Assembly (NCBI RefSeq): GCF_051811025.1
Contig: NZ_JBPWQE010000001.1
Span: 5,456,001-5,520,000 of the forward strand
From: Tardiphaga sp051811025
GTDB taxonomy: Bacteria; Pseudomonadota; Alphaproteobacteria; Rhizobiales; Xanthobacteraceae
Direction: 5' to 3'
DNA: 64,000 nucleotides
Each line of letters opens with the position of its first letter. Position 1 is the first letter of the stretch. Below the pieces are notes generated by a model. That model ran no database searches, was not told where the DNA came from, and saw only the letters and a list, made by a program, of their open reading frames with translations. The position numbers and the translations under genes are program-made. This document shows positions 8,967 through 16,611 of this stretch, one piece after another.

Positions 8967-9847
8967 CCGTCAGCATCATCGATGGAAAGATCATTGCCGC
9001 TGAATTGCGTGGCCGCGTTGCCGCTGAAGTCGCGCGCGTCAAAGCCGAACATGGCGTGACGCCTGGCCTCGGCGTGGTGCTGGTCGGCAGCGATCCCGCC
9101 AGCGAAGTCTATGTCCGCAGCAAGCACAAGCAGACCCAGGAAGCCGGCATGGCCTCCTTCGAACACAAACTGCCGGCTGACGTCGCCCAGGCCAATCTGA
9201 TCGCGCTGGTGCAGAAGCTGAACGCCGATCCCACCGTGCACGGCATTCTCGTGCAGCTGCCGCTGCCGAAGGGGTTCGACACCGACGCTGTCGTCAACGC
9301 CATCGATCCCGCCAAGGACGTCGACGGCCTGCACCCGACCAATGCCGGACGTCTCGCCAGCGGCATGCCCGCTTTGTCGCCCTGCACGCCGCTCGGCTGC
9401 ATCATCCTGACCAAGAGCGTGCACAAATCACTCGAAGGCATGAATGCCATCGTGATCGGCCGTTCCAATCTGGTCGGCCGTCCCTTGGTGCAACTGCTGC
9501 TCAATGAAAACGCCACGGTGACTATCGCGCATTCGAAGTCCCGCGATCTCGCCAAGCTCTGCGCGCAGGCGGATCTCGTCTATGCGGCAGTAGGTCGCCC
9601 TGAAATGGTGCGCGGTGACTGGATCAAACCCGGCGCGACCGTGATCGATGTCGGCATCAATCGGCTGCCCGGTGCCGAAGGCAAGACGCGCCTCGTCGGC
9701 GACGTGGCCTATCAGGAAGCGCTGAAGACCGCAGGTGCCATCACCCCGGTGCCCGGCGGCGTCGGTCAGATGACAGTCGCCTGCCTGCTGGTGAACACGC
9801 TGCGCGCGGCCTGTGCGATTCACAAGCTGGCGGCACCCGCAGTTTAA
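8963..9847 (+). CDS. folD: bifunctional methylenetetrahydrofolate dehydrogenase / methenyltetrahydrofolate cyclohydrolase
   Basis: A 294-residue cytoplasmic enzyme of one-carbon metabolism that interconverts 5,10-methylene-THF, methenyl-THF and 10-formyl-THF using NADP. Recognised by VGSDPASEVYVRSKHKQTQEAG, which includes the catalytic Tyr and Lys (YVRSK), by the PLPKGF(D) loop, by DVDGLHPTNAGRL, by the dinucleotide-binding VIGRSNLVGRPL and by the C-terminal PGGVGQMTVACLL. Length is normal. Start overlaps yggU by four bases, and the stop overlaps by four bases the stop of the convergent peptidase gene, so there is no room for an independent terminator. Confidence 0.97.
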   Translation: MTVSIIDGKIIAAELRGRVAAEVARVKAEHGVTPGLGVVLVGSDPASEVYVRSKHKQTQEAGMASFEHKLPADVAQANLIALVQKLNADPTVHGILVQLPLPKGFDTDAVVNAIDPAKDVDGLHPTNAGRLASGMPALSPCTPLGCIILTKSVHKSLEGMNAIVIGRSNLVGRPLVQLLLNENATVTIAHSKSRDLAKLCAQADLVYAAVGRPEMVRGDWIKPGATVIDVGINRLPGAEGKTRLVGDVAYQEALKTAGAITPVPGGVGQMTVACLLVNTLRAACAIHKLAAPAV

Positions 9848-11325
9848 TTGGCCGTATTCTCGATCAGCCGCTGATAGAACCGGATCATGTCGGCGTAATT
9901 CGCCACGCTCAGCCGTTCATTGGTGCCGTGAAAACGTTTGAGGTCTTCCGACGTCGCGCGCACCGGCGAGAAGCGGAAGATGTTGTCGGTGACATCCGTA
10001 TAGTGCCGGGAGTCGGTCGCCGCGACCATCAGGCCCGGCGCCACCAGCGCATCCGGGAAGATCTCGCGAATGGTCTGATTAAGCGCGCGATAGGACGAGC
10101 TCGCCGTGCCCGTCACCGGAGGCGGATCGGTATTGCCGGGGAACGGCGCGATCGAAATCTTGTCGTTACTGACGGCGTTGCGCACGTGCTCGGTGACGCT
10201 GGCCTGGGTATCGCCGGGCAACAGCCGGAAATTCACCGTTGCCTCGGCATTGCCCGGCAGCACATTGTCCTGCTCGCCGGCCTTGAAGATCGTCAGCGCC
10301 GTGGTCGTGCGCACCGTTGCCTCGGTCGGGCCGCTTTTCTCGAATTCACGCAGCAACAGCGGCTTGAACAGCCACAGATTGGACAGCACCACGCGGTTGA
10401 AGCCGCTCATCTCCGGCGCGATCGTGTCGAACATCTCGCCGACGGTGCCGCGGATCTGCATCGGCAGCCGCTTGTTTTCGAGCTGCGCCAGCGCCGCACT
10501 CATCATGCCGATGGCCGTCTCGCGCGGCGGCATCGACGAGTGACCGGGCGTGCCATGCGCGGTCAGCACCAGCGTCGCATAGCCCTTCTCGGCCACGCCG
10601 ATCAGCGCCATTGGTTTGTCGAGACCCTTGAGAATCCCCTCGGTGATCAGCAGGCCTTCATCGAGCACGAAATCGAGCTTCACCCCGCGCGACTTCAGCA
10701 ACGCTGCAATGGCCCGCGCGCCGCGCGTGCCGGAGACTTCCTCGTCATGACCGAAGGCGAAATAGATCGTGCGCTTGGGGCGGAAGCCCTGTTTGGCCAT
10801 CGCCTCAGCGGCCTCGAGGATTGAATACAGATTGCCCTTGTCGTCCCACGAGCCGCGGCCCCAGATGAAGCCGTCGGCGACGACGCCCTTGAACGGCGGC
10901 TGCTGCCAGTCCTTCTCGGTGCCCGGCGCGACGGGCACCACATCCTGATGCGCCAGCAGCGCAATCGGCTTCAAGGCGGGATCGCTGCCTTCCCATGTGT
11001 AGAGCAGGCTGTAATCGCCGACCACTTCGCGCTTCGCCGCCGCATGAAAGGCCGGGAAGCTCGCCACCAGATGAGCCTGCATGGCGCGCAGTGGTTCGGC
11101 GGCCTGATCGGGATTGAGGAAATTGGAGATGGTCGGAAAGCGGATCGCCTCTGCAAGTCGCTCTGCGGCCGCCTGTTCATCAATGGGCGCTTTCACCGCC
11201 GCGGTCACCTGCAGCTGCCGCGATCCCCCGCTGAAGGTCTTGACGAGAACCACACTCGTAAGCAACAGAACGGCCGCGATGACAATCAGCGCGGCCGTTC
11301 GGAGCAGTTTGATCCATCGGCGCAT
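9844..11325 (-). CDS. M20-family metallopeptidase (carboxypeptidase S-like)
   Basis: A 493-residue zinc peptidase. Residues 1-30 form a basic segment plus one hydrophobic helix (LLRTAALIVIAAVLLLTSVVLV), so the enzyme is likely anchored with its catalytic part in the periplasm. The M20 core shows the metal-ligand region LLAHQDVVPV, then GRGSWDDKGN with the bridging Asp, and GHDEEVSGTRGA with the catalytic Glu pair. The dimerisation domain includes GTPGHSSMPPRETAIG. Size and the YSLLYTWEGSDP motif match the carboxypeptidase S group, which cleaves peptides or N-acyl amino acids. It follows ppa by 31 bases on the same strand and may be cotranscribed. Confidence 0.92.
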   Translation of the reverse strand: MRRWIKLLRTAALIVIAAVLLLTSVVLVKTFSGGSRQLQVTAAVKAPIDEQAAAERLAEAIRFPTISNFLNPDQAAEPLRAMQAHLVASFPAFHAAAKREVVGDYSLLYTWEGSDPALKPIALLAHQDVVPVAPGTEKDWQQPPFKGVVADGFIWGRGSWDDKGNLYSILEAAEAMAKQGFRPKRTIYFAFGHDEEVSGTRGARAIAALLKSRGVKLDFVLDEGLLITEGILKGLDKPMALIGVAEKGYATLVLTAHGTPGHSSMPPRETAIGMMSAALAQLENKRLPMQIRGTVGEMFDTIAPEMSGFNRVVLSNLWLFKPLLLREFEKSGPTEATVRTTTALTIFKAGEQDNVLPGNAEATVNFRLLPGDTQASVTEHVRNAVSNDKISIAPFPGNTDPPPVTGTASSSYRALNQTIREIFPDALVAPGLMVAATDSRHYTDVTDNIFRFSPVRATSEDLKRFHGTNERLSVANYADMIRFYQRLIENTAN

Positions 11326-11356
11326 CGGAAGTCCCCTTCTGCTACGCCGGTCTCTG

Positions 11357-11899
11357 TTACTTGGTCTTTGCCGCCTTGGCGCGCTCGATCCCTTCGAGGA
11401 TCAGGCGCTGCGCGTCGGCGGCATCGCCCCAGCGCACCACCTTCACCCACTTGCCGGGCTCGAGATCCTTGTAGTGCTCGAAGAAGTGCTGGATCTGCTG
11501 CAGCGTGATCTCAGGCAAATCGCTATAGTTCTTCACCTTGTCGTAGCGCTGGGTCAGCTTCGAGGTCGGCACCGCGATGATCTTCTCATCGAGACCGCCT
11601 TCGTCTTCCATCAACAGCACACCGACGGGACGCACGCTCATCACCGCGCCCGGCACGATGGCCCGGGTGTTGGCGATCAGCACGTCGCAGGGATCGCCGT
11701 CGCCGGACAAAGTGTGCGGGATGAAGCCGTAATTCCCCGGGTAGCGCATCGGGGTGTAGAGGAAGCGATCGACGAACAGCGCGCCGGATTCCTTGTCCAT
11801 CTCGTATTTGATGGGCTCGCCGCCCACCTGGACCTCGATGACGACGTTCACTTCATGCGGCGCCTTGGCGCCGAGCGGGATTGCGTCAAGACGCATCAA
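11357..11899 (-). CDS. ppa: inorganic pyrophosphatase
   Basis: A 180-residue family I soluble pyrophosphatase, which hydrolyses pyrophosphate to two phosphates with Mg2+ and pulls biosynthetic reactions forward. The active-site signature is GDGDPCDVLI with its metal-binding Asp residues, preceded by YPGNYGFIP and VDRFLYTPMRYP, and followed by EDEGGLDEKIIAVP. Length is normal for the bacterial enzyme. Gene order is ppa then the M20 peptidase, 31 bases apart on the minus strand. Confidence 0.97.
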   Translation of the reverse strand: MMRLDAIPLGAKAPHEVNVVIEVQVGGEPIKYEMDKESGALFVDRFLYTPMRYPGNYGFIPHTLSGDGDPCDVLIANTRAIVPGAVMSVRPVGVLLMEDEGGLDEKIIAVPTSKLTQRYDKVKNYSDLPEITLQQIQHFFEHYKDLEPGKWVKVVRWGDAADAQRLILEGIERAKAAKTK

Positions 11900-11999
11900 A
11901 CACTCCAGATTTCATAGGACAGGTTGCGACAGGCGTAGCCGAGCGAGAGCCCGGATTCAACGCCTGCGAGACCAGAAAATCATGAACCGGCTTAATGGC

Positions 12000-12509
12000 T
12001 TAATTCGTCCAGGCGAATGCCACTTTATCGAGCGATTTTGCGCCGAAACGCTCCGAGGAACGGGCCACCATGCGGCCGCCCAGAGCGCGGTAGAACTCCG
12101 TCGCGCCCTCATTGTCCGACAGTGCCCAAATCACCATGCTCTTCAGCCCGCTCTGCACGAGGTCGCGCTTGGCGGAGGCGAACAGGCGGCGGCCGAAGCC
12201 GAGGCCCTGGAATTCCGGACGGAGGTAAAGTTCGTAGATCTCGCCTTCGAACTGCAGGCTGCGGGCGCGGTTGCGACCGTAATTGGCGTAGCCAGCGACC
12301 TTGTCGCCGAAGCACAAAACGCTGACGCGGCTGCCCTTGCGGATCGCCGAATCCCACCAGCCGGGACCGCGGCGGTTGATCAGCTTTTCCAGTTCGGGAC
12401 CCGGGATGAGGCCCTGATAGGCCGCGCGCCAGGCTTCGTCATGGGTGGACGCCACCGCGGCTGCATCCGCAGCTTTGGCCGGCCGAACCTCGATCAGGGT
12501 TGTGCTCAT
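12000..12509 (-). CDS. GNAT-family N-acetyltransferase
   Basis: A 169-residue GNAT protein. The acetyl-CoA binding motif A is clear: YELYLRPEFQGLGFGRRLFASAKRDL (Q/RxxGxG/A type), after the beta strand VAGYANYGRNRA and before the C-terminal ATEFYRALGGRMVARS. The N-terminus IEVRPAKAADAAAVASTHDEAWRAAY is the usual GNAT first strand-helix. I start at the ATG at 12509 (MSTTLIEV); a frame open to 12545 would add twelve residues of poor fit. The acceptor is unknown. It lies about 100 bases upstream of ppa on the same strand and is probably a separate unit. Confidence 0.87.
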   Translation of the reverse strand: MSTTLIEVRPAKAADAAAVASTHDEAWRAAYQGLIPGPELEKLINRRGPGWWDSAIRKGSRVSVLCFGDKVAGYANYGRNRARSLQFEGEIYELYLRPEFQGLGFGRRLFASAKRDLVQSGLKSMVIWALSDNEGATEFYRALGGRMVARSSERFGAKSLDKVAFAWTN

Positions 12510-12689
12510 GGACGGGATCAAAGCAAGTCGGCGGGCGCTCTTCAAGGTCCATCGTTAATTATCGGTTAACGTGTGGATTTTCAGCATCAGTTTACCGAAA
12601 GAGTTGTATCGAAAAAGGACAGAGCTGCATCCCATGCGCGCCGAACGCCATGTTTTCCACTGTTAGCATTTATCGGCGCGAGTCATGTC

Positions 12690-12723
12690 GCAGTTGCACA
12701 CGGGTCTCGATGTGCACAACTGC
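12690..12723. repeat. imperfect inverted repeat between divergent genes
   Basis: In the 281-base gap between the GNAT gene and the secreted hydrolase, GCAGTTG (12690-12696) is mirrored by CAACTGC (12717-12723). Further complementary bases inside (GCACA against TGTGC) are offset by two bases. It could be a regulator site or a small hairpin in the hydrolase leader. The rest of the gap shows nothing I can name. Confidence 0.35.
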
Positions 12724-12790
12724 ACCGATGTGATTCGCGGCGTATAGAATGGGGCAGGCATTGCGTCCGCACGAAAGCCCCCGAGCGCCT

Positions 12791-13684
12791 ATGAAATACG
12801 TCCAAGCGCTTTGCCTGCTGGCTGCATTGCTCGGAAGCGCGGCTCCAACCGCGGCCCAGACATCAGGCGCGCAGGGCCCAGAAGAAGCGCCGCATCGTCG
12901 GCAGCTCTGGTCGGTGCCATCGCCCGATCCAAATACCAGTTCCCGCGCCGTGCTGTTTCGCCCGCCCGGCAACGGCCCATTCCCGCTCGCTGTTATCGCG
13001 CATGCCACCACGCAGAATGCGCTGCGCCGCGCGCAGATCCCGCAACCGGAATATCGCGCACTGGCCTCCTGGTTTGTTGGGCGTAGCTATGCCGTGCTGG
13101 TGCCGGAACGCCCCGGCCATGGCTTAACCGGCGGGCACTATCTGGAAGACCAGGGCGGCTGCGACAATGCCGACTATCTCAATGCCGGCCGCGCGACGGC
13201 GGATAGTATCGGCGCGGCGATGACAGAGATGCGCAAACAACCCTTCATTCGTAGCGACGGCACGATCGTCGTCGGCCATTCCGCGGGCGGCTGGGGCGCA
13301 CTGGCCATGGCCGGCACCAACCCATCGGGCGTCAGGGCGATCGTTGCCTTTGCACCGGGACGCGGCGGCCATGCCAATGACAGGCCGTATGACGTCTGCG
13401 CGCCGCAGCGCCTGATCGCCGCAGCTACAACCTTCGGCAAGACGGCGCATGTGCCCGTGATCTGGCTCGTCGCGCACAATGACAGCTATTTTTCGCCGGA
13501 CTTGTCACGCCAACTCGCCGACGCATTTCGCAAAGGTGGCGACAAAATCGATTTCAGCGAACTGCCAGACTTCCGAAGCGAAGGTCACTGGCTTGCGGAG
13601 AGCGACGGCGGTGACGACATCTATGGTGCCACGCTGGACAAGGCGCTGAAGACGATCGCAGCCACGCCGGCAAAGACACGATGA
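12791..13684 (+). CDS. secreted alpha/beta hydrolase (dienelactone-hydrolase-like)
   Basis: A 297-residue exported hydrolase. The ATG at 12791 starts a clean Sec signal (KYVQALCLLAALLGSAAPTAAQ, cut near residue 23), whereas the earlier ATG at 12749 would prepend a Pro/Arg-rich stretch and spoil it. The fold shows VLVPERPGHGLTGG, the nucleophile elbow GHSAGG with Ser164, and a late catalytic His in EGHWLAES; the acid is probably in LVAHNDSYF. The layout is that of periplasmic dienelactone-hydrolase or acyl-peptidase-like enzymes. Substrate unknown. It is followed 22 bases later by the DCC-family gene on the same strand. Confidence 0.82.
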   Translation: MKYVQALCLLAALLGSAAPTAAQTSGAQGPEEAPHRRQLWSVPSPDPNTSSRAVLFRPPGNGPFPLAVIAHATTQNALRRAQIPQPEYRALASWFVGRSYAVLVPERPGHGLTGGHYLEDQGGCDNADYLNAGRATADSIGAAMTEMRKQPFIRSDGTIVVGHSAGGWGALAMAGTNPSGVRAIVAFAPGRGGHANDRPYDVCAPQRLIAAATTFGKTAHVPVIWLVAHNDSYFSPDLSRQLADAFRKGGDKIDFSELPDFRSEGHWLAESDGGDDIYGATLDKALKTIAATPAKTR

Positions 13685-13706
13685 CGCGCAAGCCGGTACG
13701 ACTGGA

Positions 13707-14129
13707 ATGGACACCGCAGTGACCGAGCCCTGGCCCGATGACGACATCATCCTCTATGACGGCGTCTGTATCTTCTGCTCGCGCTGGATCCAGTTCGTCG
13801 CCAAATGCGACACCGATCATCGCTTTCGCTTCACCCCGATCCAGTCCGACTATGGCAGCCGCCTCGCCCGCCATTTCGGCATCGATCCCGCCGATCCCGA
13901 CACCAATGCGGTGATCCATGGCGGCGTGGCCTACCTGCAATCCGACGCTGCACTGACGGTGCTGGCGAACCTGCCCGGCTGGCAATGGGTGCGCGTGTTG
14001 TTCGCCGCGCCGAAGGCATTGCGCAATCCCATCTATAATCTGATTGCAACGAACCGCTATCGCATCTTCGGAAAGACCGAGGCGTGTATCGTCCCGGATG
14101 CGGGGATGCGGGCAAGAGTGATTGAATAA
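13707..14129 (+). CDS. thiol-disulfide oxidoreductase, DCC family (DUF393)
   Basis: A 140-residue protein named by its Asp-Cys-Cys motif: YDGVCIFCSRW with Asp18, Cys21 and Cys24, followed by RFRFTPIQSDYGSRLARHFG and the middle region VIHGGVAYLQSDAALTVLANLPGW, both typical for DUF393. The family has a thioredoxin-like fold and a CxxC pair and is predicted to do disulfide exchange, but its partners are not established. It is probably cotranscribed with the upstream hydrolase (22-base gap) and with the 77-residue unknown downstream. Confidence 0.88.
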   Translation: MDTAVTEPWPDDDIILYDGVCIFCSRWIQFVAKCDTDHRFRFTPIQSDYGSRLARHFGIDPADPDTNAVIHGGVAYLQSDAALTVLANLPGWQWVRVLFAAPKALRNPIYNLIATNRYRIFGKTEACIVPDAGMRARVIE

Positions 14130-14147
14130 ACGACGGGGAGACTTCTA

Positions 14148-14381
14148 GTGGCAATGATCAGAGATTTTGTTGAACGCCCTATGGAGAGAAATTCGATCCA
14201 CGATGAGATAGAAGCAAAGTACACAATTTTCGAACGAGACGGTCGCAGCTTCGTGCAGATCGATACATATGGACGCACAGGCCGGGAGATGCCTGAAAAG
14301 AAAAGTCAATCGATCCAACTAGATCGAGACGCTGGGCTAGCGCTGATCGGAATTCTGCAGCGCGCATTTCATACAGATTGA
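14148..14381 (+). CDS. small conserved-looking protein of unknown function
   Basis: A 77-residue protein that I do not assign to a named family. Composition is balanced and codon use fits a real gene. It has an amphipathic N-terminal part (IRDFVERPMERNSIHDEIEAKY), a beta-like middle (FVQIDTYGRTG) and a helical end (AGLALIGILQRAF). I recall similar short proteins in alphaproteobacteria with a 'DEIE(A/V)KY...F..(D/G)GR..(V/F)Q(I/L)DTYGR' pattern, so it is likely genuine. The GTG at 14148 has CGGGGAG seven bases upstream; an ATG two codons later is the alternative. Its last 13 bases overlap the end of the convergent amine oxidase gene. Confidence 0.65.
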   Translation: MAMIRDFVERPMERNSIHDEIEAKYTIFERDGRSFVQIDTYGRTGREMPEKKSQSIQLDRDAGLALIGILQRAFHTD

Positions 14382-15622
14382 CGTACCTCCCTCGCCGCCC
14401 TCTCTCCGCTCTCCCGCGCCCCGTGGGCCGTCGAGAAGAAGTTCGGCGACGTTGCCTCGCCCGCAAAAAACAACTTGCCATCCACTGGCGCAGCGAGCAC
14501 GGCCCGCGCATCGGCATGGCCGGGCTTTGCAGCCGAGTAAGCGCCTTGCGCAAAGCGGTCGTGGCCCCAGCGGGATTCCGCGAGCGGCGTGAGCTTGCTG
14601 CGGATGTCCGAGCCGAGCAGCGCGACGATCTCGTCGACGCTCTGTGCGGCGAGCGCGCCGTCGCCGGCATCTTCCAGCTCGCGCGCGAAACTTCCGCCGA
14701 AGAAGCCGGCGATACAGGGACGGCCGGAGGGACGCAGATGGAAACTGCCGACACCGGTGCGCAAGGCGGCACCACGCAAGCCGATGTCGAACGGCCACTT
14801 GTCGGCATCGGCGAGCGCCAGCATCACCTTATTGTCGGCGCCGAGCGGCAGGCCGGTGGCGACATCGACCTTGCCGGGCAGCGGTGGTTCGAAGCGGATG
14901 TTTTCATTGGCGATGAGATTGGTCGGCACGCAGACGATCACTTTCGCTGCACTGAGCGTGCCGCGCGATGTTTCGATGCGGATGCGCGCTCCGGAATGAT
15001 CGATCACAGTGACTTCGGTGCCCAGCGCCACAGGGCACCGCGCGCCATAGGCCGCGATCAGCGCGCCGTAGCCATCGGGCAGCCGCCAGTTAACTTCGGT
15101 GTCCTCATAGGCATCCATGTCGTGCAGCGAGACATCCTTGAGCTCGAAACCGTTGATATAGGTGGAGACCGCGTCAATCATCGGATTCCACGGATTGCCG
15201 GGCTCAAGGCAGGTCGCAGCAGGCGCATCGACGGGATTTTCGGCGGCCTCTTCGGCGCGATCGTAGAAAGCATCGATCGCGGCGAAGAACTCCGTGCGCT
15301 TTGCCTTGGAGAAAGCGGCGTCATAGGCCTGATCGCGCCACGGCGGGCGCGTCTTGTCGACGGCGAAGCCGAGATCTTTCGCGATGCCGACGAAATCGTT
15401 CTTGTCGGCGGAGTGCAGCCATTCGCAGCCGAGATCGAAAGGAATGCCGGGCGCCGCCATGATGGTGTGGGCACGGCCGCCGATCCGGTCACGCGCTTCC
15501 AGCACGATCACGGAGAGCCCGGAACCTTCCAGCGCACGTGCGGCGCCGAGGCCGGCAGCGCCGGCTCCGATGATGGCGACATCTACTTCAGAAGGCAGTC
15601 TGGTCATCGCGTCGGTATTCAC
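14369..15622 (-). CDS. FAD-dependent amine oxidase (monoamine-oxidase-like)
   Basis: A 417-residue flavoprotein. It opens with the dinucleotide fold VAIIGAGAAGLGAARAL and the ELEARDR-type loop (VLEARDRIGGRAHT), and ends with the FAD-binding segment LFFAGEATSPNFFSTAHGARESGERAA, which defines the flavin monoamine oxidase/polyamine oxidase family. It should oxidise a primary or secondary amine, releasing H2O2; the substrate cannot be read. No signal peptide is present, so it is cytoplasmic. The start is a GTG at 15622 or the ATG at 15607. It is divergent from maiA with about 78 bases between them and convergent with the small gene at 14148. Confidence 0.9.
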   Translation of the reverse strand: MNTDAMTRLPSEVDVAIIGAGAAGLGAARALEGSGLSVIVLEARDRIGGRAHTIMAAPGIPFDLGCEWLHSADKNDFVGIAKDLGFAVDKTRPPWRDQAYDAAFSKAKRTEFFAAIDAFYDRAEEAAENPVDAPAATCLEPGNPWNPMIDAVSTYINGFELKDVSLHDMDAYEDTEVNWRLPDGYGALIAAYGARCPVALGTEVTVIDHSGARIRIETSRGTLSAAKVIVCVPTNLIANENIRFEPPLPGKVDVATGLPLGADNKVMLALADADKWPFDIGLRGAALRTGVGSFHLRPSGRPCIAGFFGGSFARELEDAGDGALAAQSVDEIVALLGSDIRSKLTPLAESRWGHDRFAQGAYSAAKPGHADARAVLAAPVDGKLFFAGEATSPNFFSTAHGARESGERAAREVRQSV

Positions 15623-15700
15623 AGCGGATGGGAAACGGGTGACAACGGGATAAAGGCTTGCTTGAATTATTCAAGCCACCGCGGCTCTTGGAGAAAATGC

Positions 15701-16366
15701 ATGACAGCCCCACGCGATTTCGAACTTTACGGCTTCTGGCGGACTTCGGCGACCTATCGCGTCCGCGTCGCGCTCAACTTGAAGGGATTGGAAGCGCACG
15801 AGCGCGTGATCGACCTCGACAAGGGCGAACAGCGCGGCGACGCGTTCCTCAAGATCAATCCGCTCGGCGCGATTCCGGCCCTGATCGAGCCCGGCCACCT
15901 GCCGCTGACGCAGTCGCTGGCGATCCTGGAATTCCTCGACGAGATCCATCCGAGCCCGCCGCTGCTGCCAGCCGATCCGCATGGCCGCGCCCGGGTGCGC
16001 TCGATCGCCGCGATGCTGGCCGCCGACACCCATCCGCTCATCACACCGCGTGTGCGCAAATATCTCGCCATCACCGCCGGCTTTGACGACGCCGCAGTGC
16101 GCGCCTGGCTGGTGCACTGGTTCACTACGGGCCTCGCCGCCGTGGAAAAGCGCCTCGCCAGCGAGCCCGCCACCGGCCGCTTCTGTCACGGCGACGAGGT
16201 GACCATTGCTGACATCTGCCTGCTCAGCATCACCGCGACCATGAAGGTGCTGAAGATCGAGATTGCAGGCATCCCGACCATCGATCGTATCGTCGCCACC
16301 TGCGAGGCGATGGAGGCGTTTGCGAAGGCCGATCCGTTGAAGCAACAGGGGGCGCCGAAGGGGTAG
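15701..16366 (+). CDS. maiA: maleylacetoacetate isomerase / zeta-class glutathione S-transferase
   Basis: A 221-residue GST-fold enzyme. In aromatic amino acid breakdown the family isomerises maleylacetoacetate to fumarylacetoacetate using glutathione. The N-terminal thioredoxin-like domain has LYGFWRTSATYRVRVALNLKG (the zeta-class S-x-x-x-R-V-R motif), the cis-Pro region INPLGAIPAL and LTQSLAILEFLDE. The C-terminal helical domain has CHGDEVTIADICLLS. The first catalytic Ser of the usual SSCS loop is replaced (TSAT), so specificity could differ. The ATG at 15701 has GGAG ten bases upstream; a frame open from 14378 is a shadow of the opposite gene. No homogentisate pathway genes are adjacent. 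Confidence 0.85.
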   Translation: MTAPRDFELYGFWRTSATYRVRVALNLKGLEAHERVIDLDKGEQRGDAFLKINPLGAIPALIEPGHLPLTQSLAILEFLDEIHPSPPLLPADPHGRARVRSIAAMLAADTHPLITPRVRKYLAITAGFDDAAVRAWLVHWFTTGLAAVEKRLASEPATGRFCHGDEVTIADICLLSITATMKVLKIEIAGIPTIDRIVATCEAMEAFAKADPLKQQGAPKG

Positions 16367-16379
16367 CTACAAACTCGTC

Positions 16380-16543
16380 GTTCCCCGCCGCTGCAATTGC
16401 AGCGACTGAGAGCGCGTGCTCAGCATAGCTGAGGGAGCGAACCTCAGCCACTCCAATTGGAGTGGCGGGGAACCTCGATGTAGTGAGAACTCCACTTCGA
16501 GATTCCGGGTTCGCCCGCGCAAGAGGCGCGGTCGCCCCGGAAT
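16380..16543. repeat. nested palindromic intergenic element
   Basis: Between the convergent maiA and typA genes lies a compound inverted repeat. Outer arms GTTCCCCGCC (16380-16389) and GGCGGGGAAC (16464-16473) are exact complements. Inside are two perfect palindromes centred on AATT: CGCTGCAATTGCAGCG (16389-16404) and GCCACTCCAATTGGAGTGGC (16447-16466), plus CTCAG/CTGAG (16419-16433). A second module follows with ATTCCGG (16502-16508) and CCGGAAT (16537-16543) enclosing GC-rich arms. It looks like a dispersed REP-like element of the kind common in Bradyrhizobiaceae; only one copy is in the window, so mobility is inference. Confidence 0.7.
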
Positions 16544-16556
16544 GACAGTGCAAAAT

Positions 16557-16584
16557 AAAAATGCCCGGCTTTCGCCGGGCATTT
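16557..16584. terminator. bidirectional hairpin terminator between maiA and typA
   Basis: AAATGCCCGGC and its complement GCCGGGCATTT enclose a short loop (TTTC), with A-rich sequence on the left and T-rich on the right. On the minus strand it sits 28 bases after typA and provides the T tract; it may also end the transcript from maiA. Confidence 0.85.
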
Positions 16585-16611
16585 CGTAACCAGCCAAAGA
16601 AAACTCGTCGC

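Noticed and set aside
9928..10824. A 298-residue plus-strand frame opposite the M20 peptidase
   Set aside because: Composition is Arg/His/Gly-heavy and the minus strand has the full metallopeptidase motif set.
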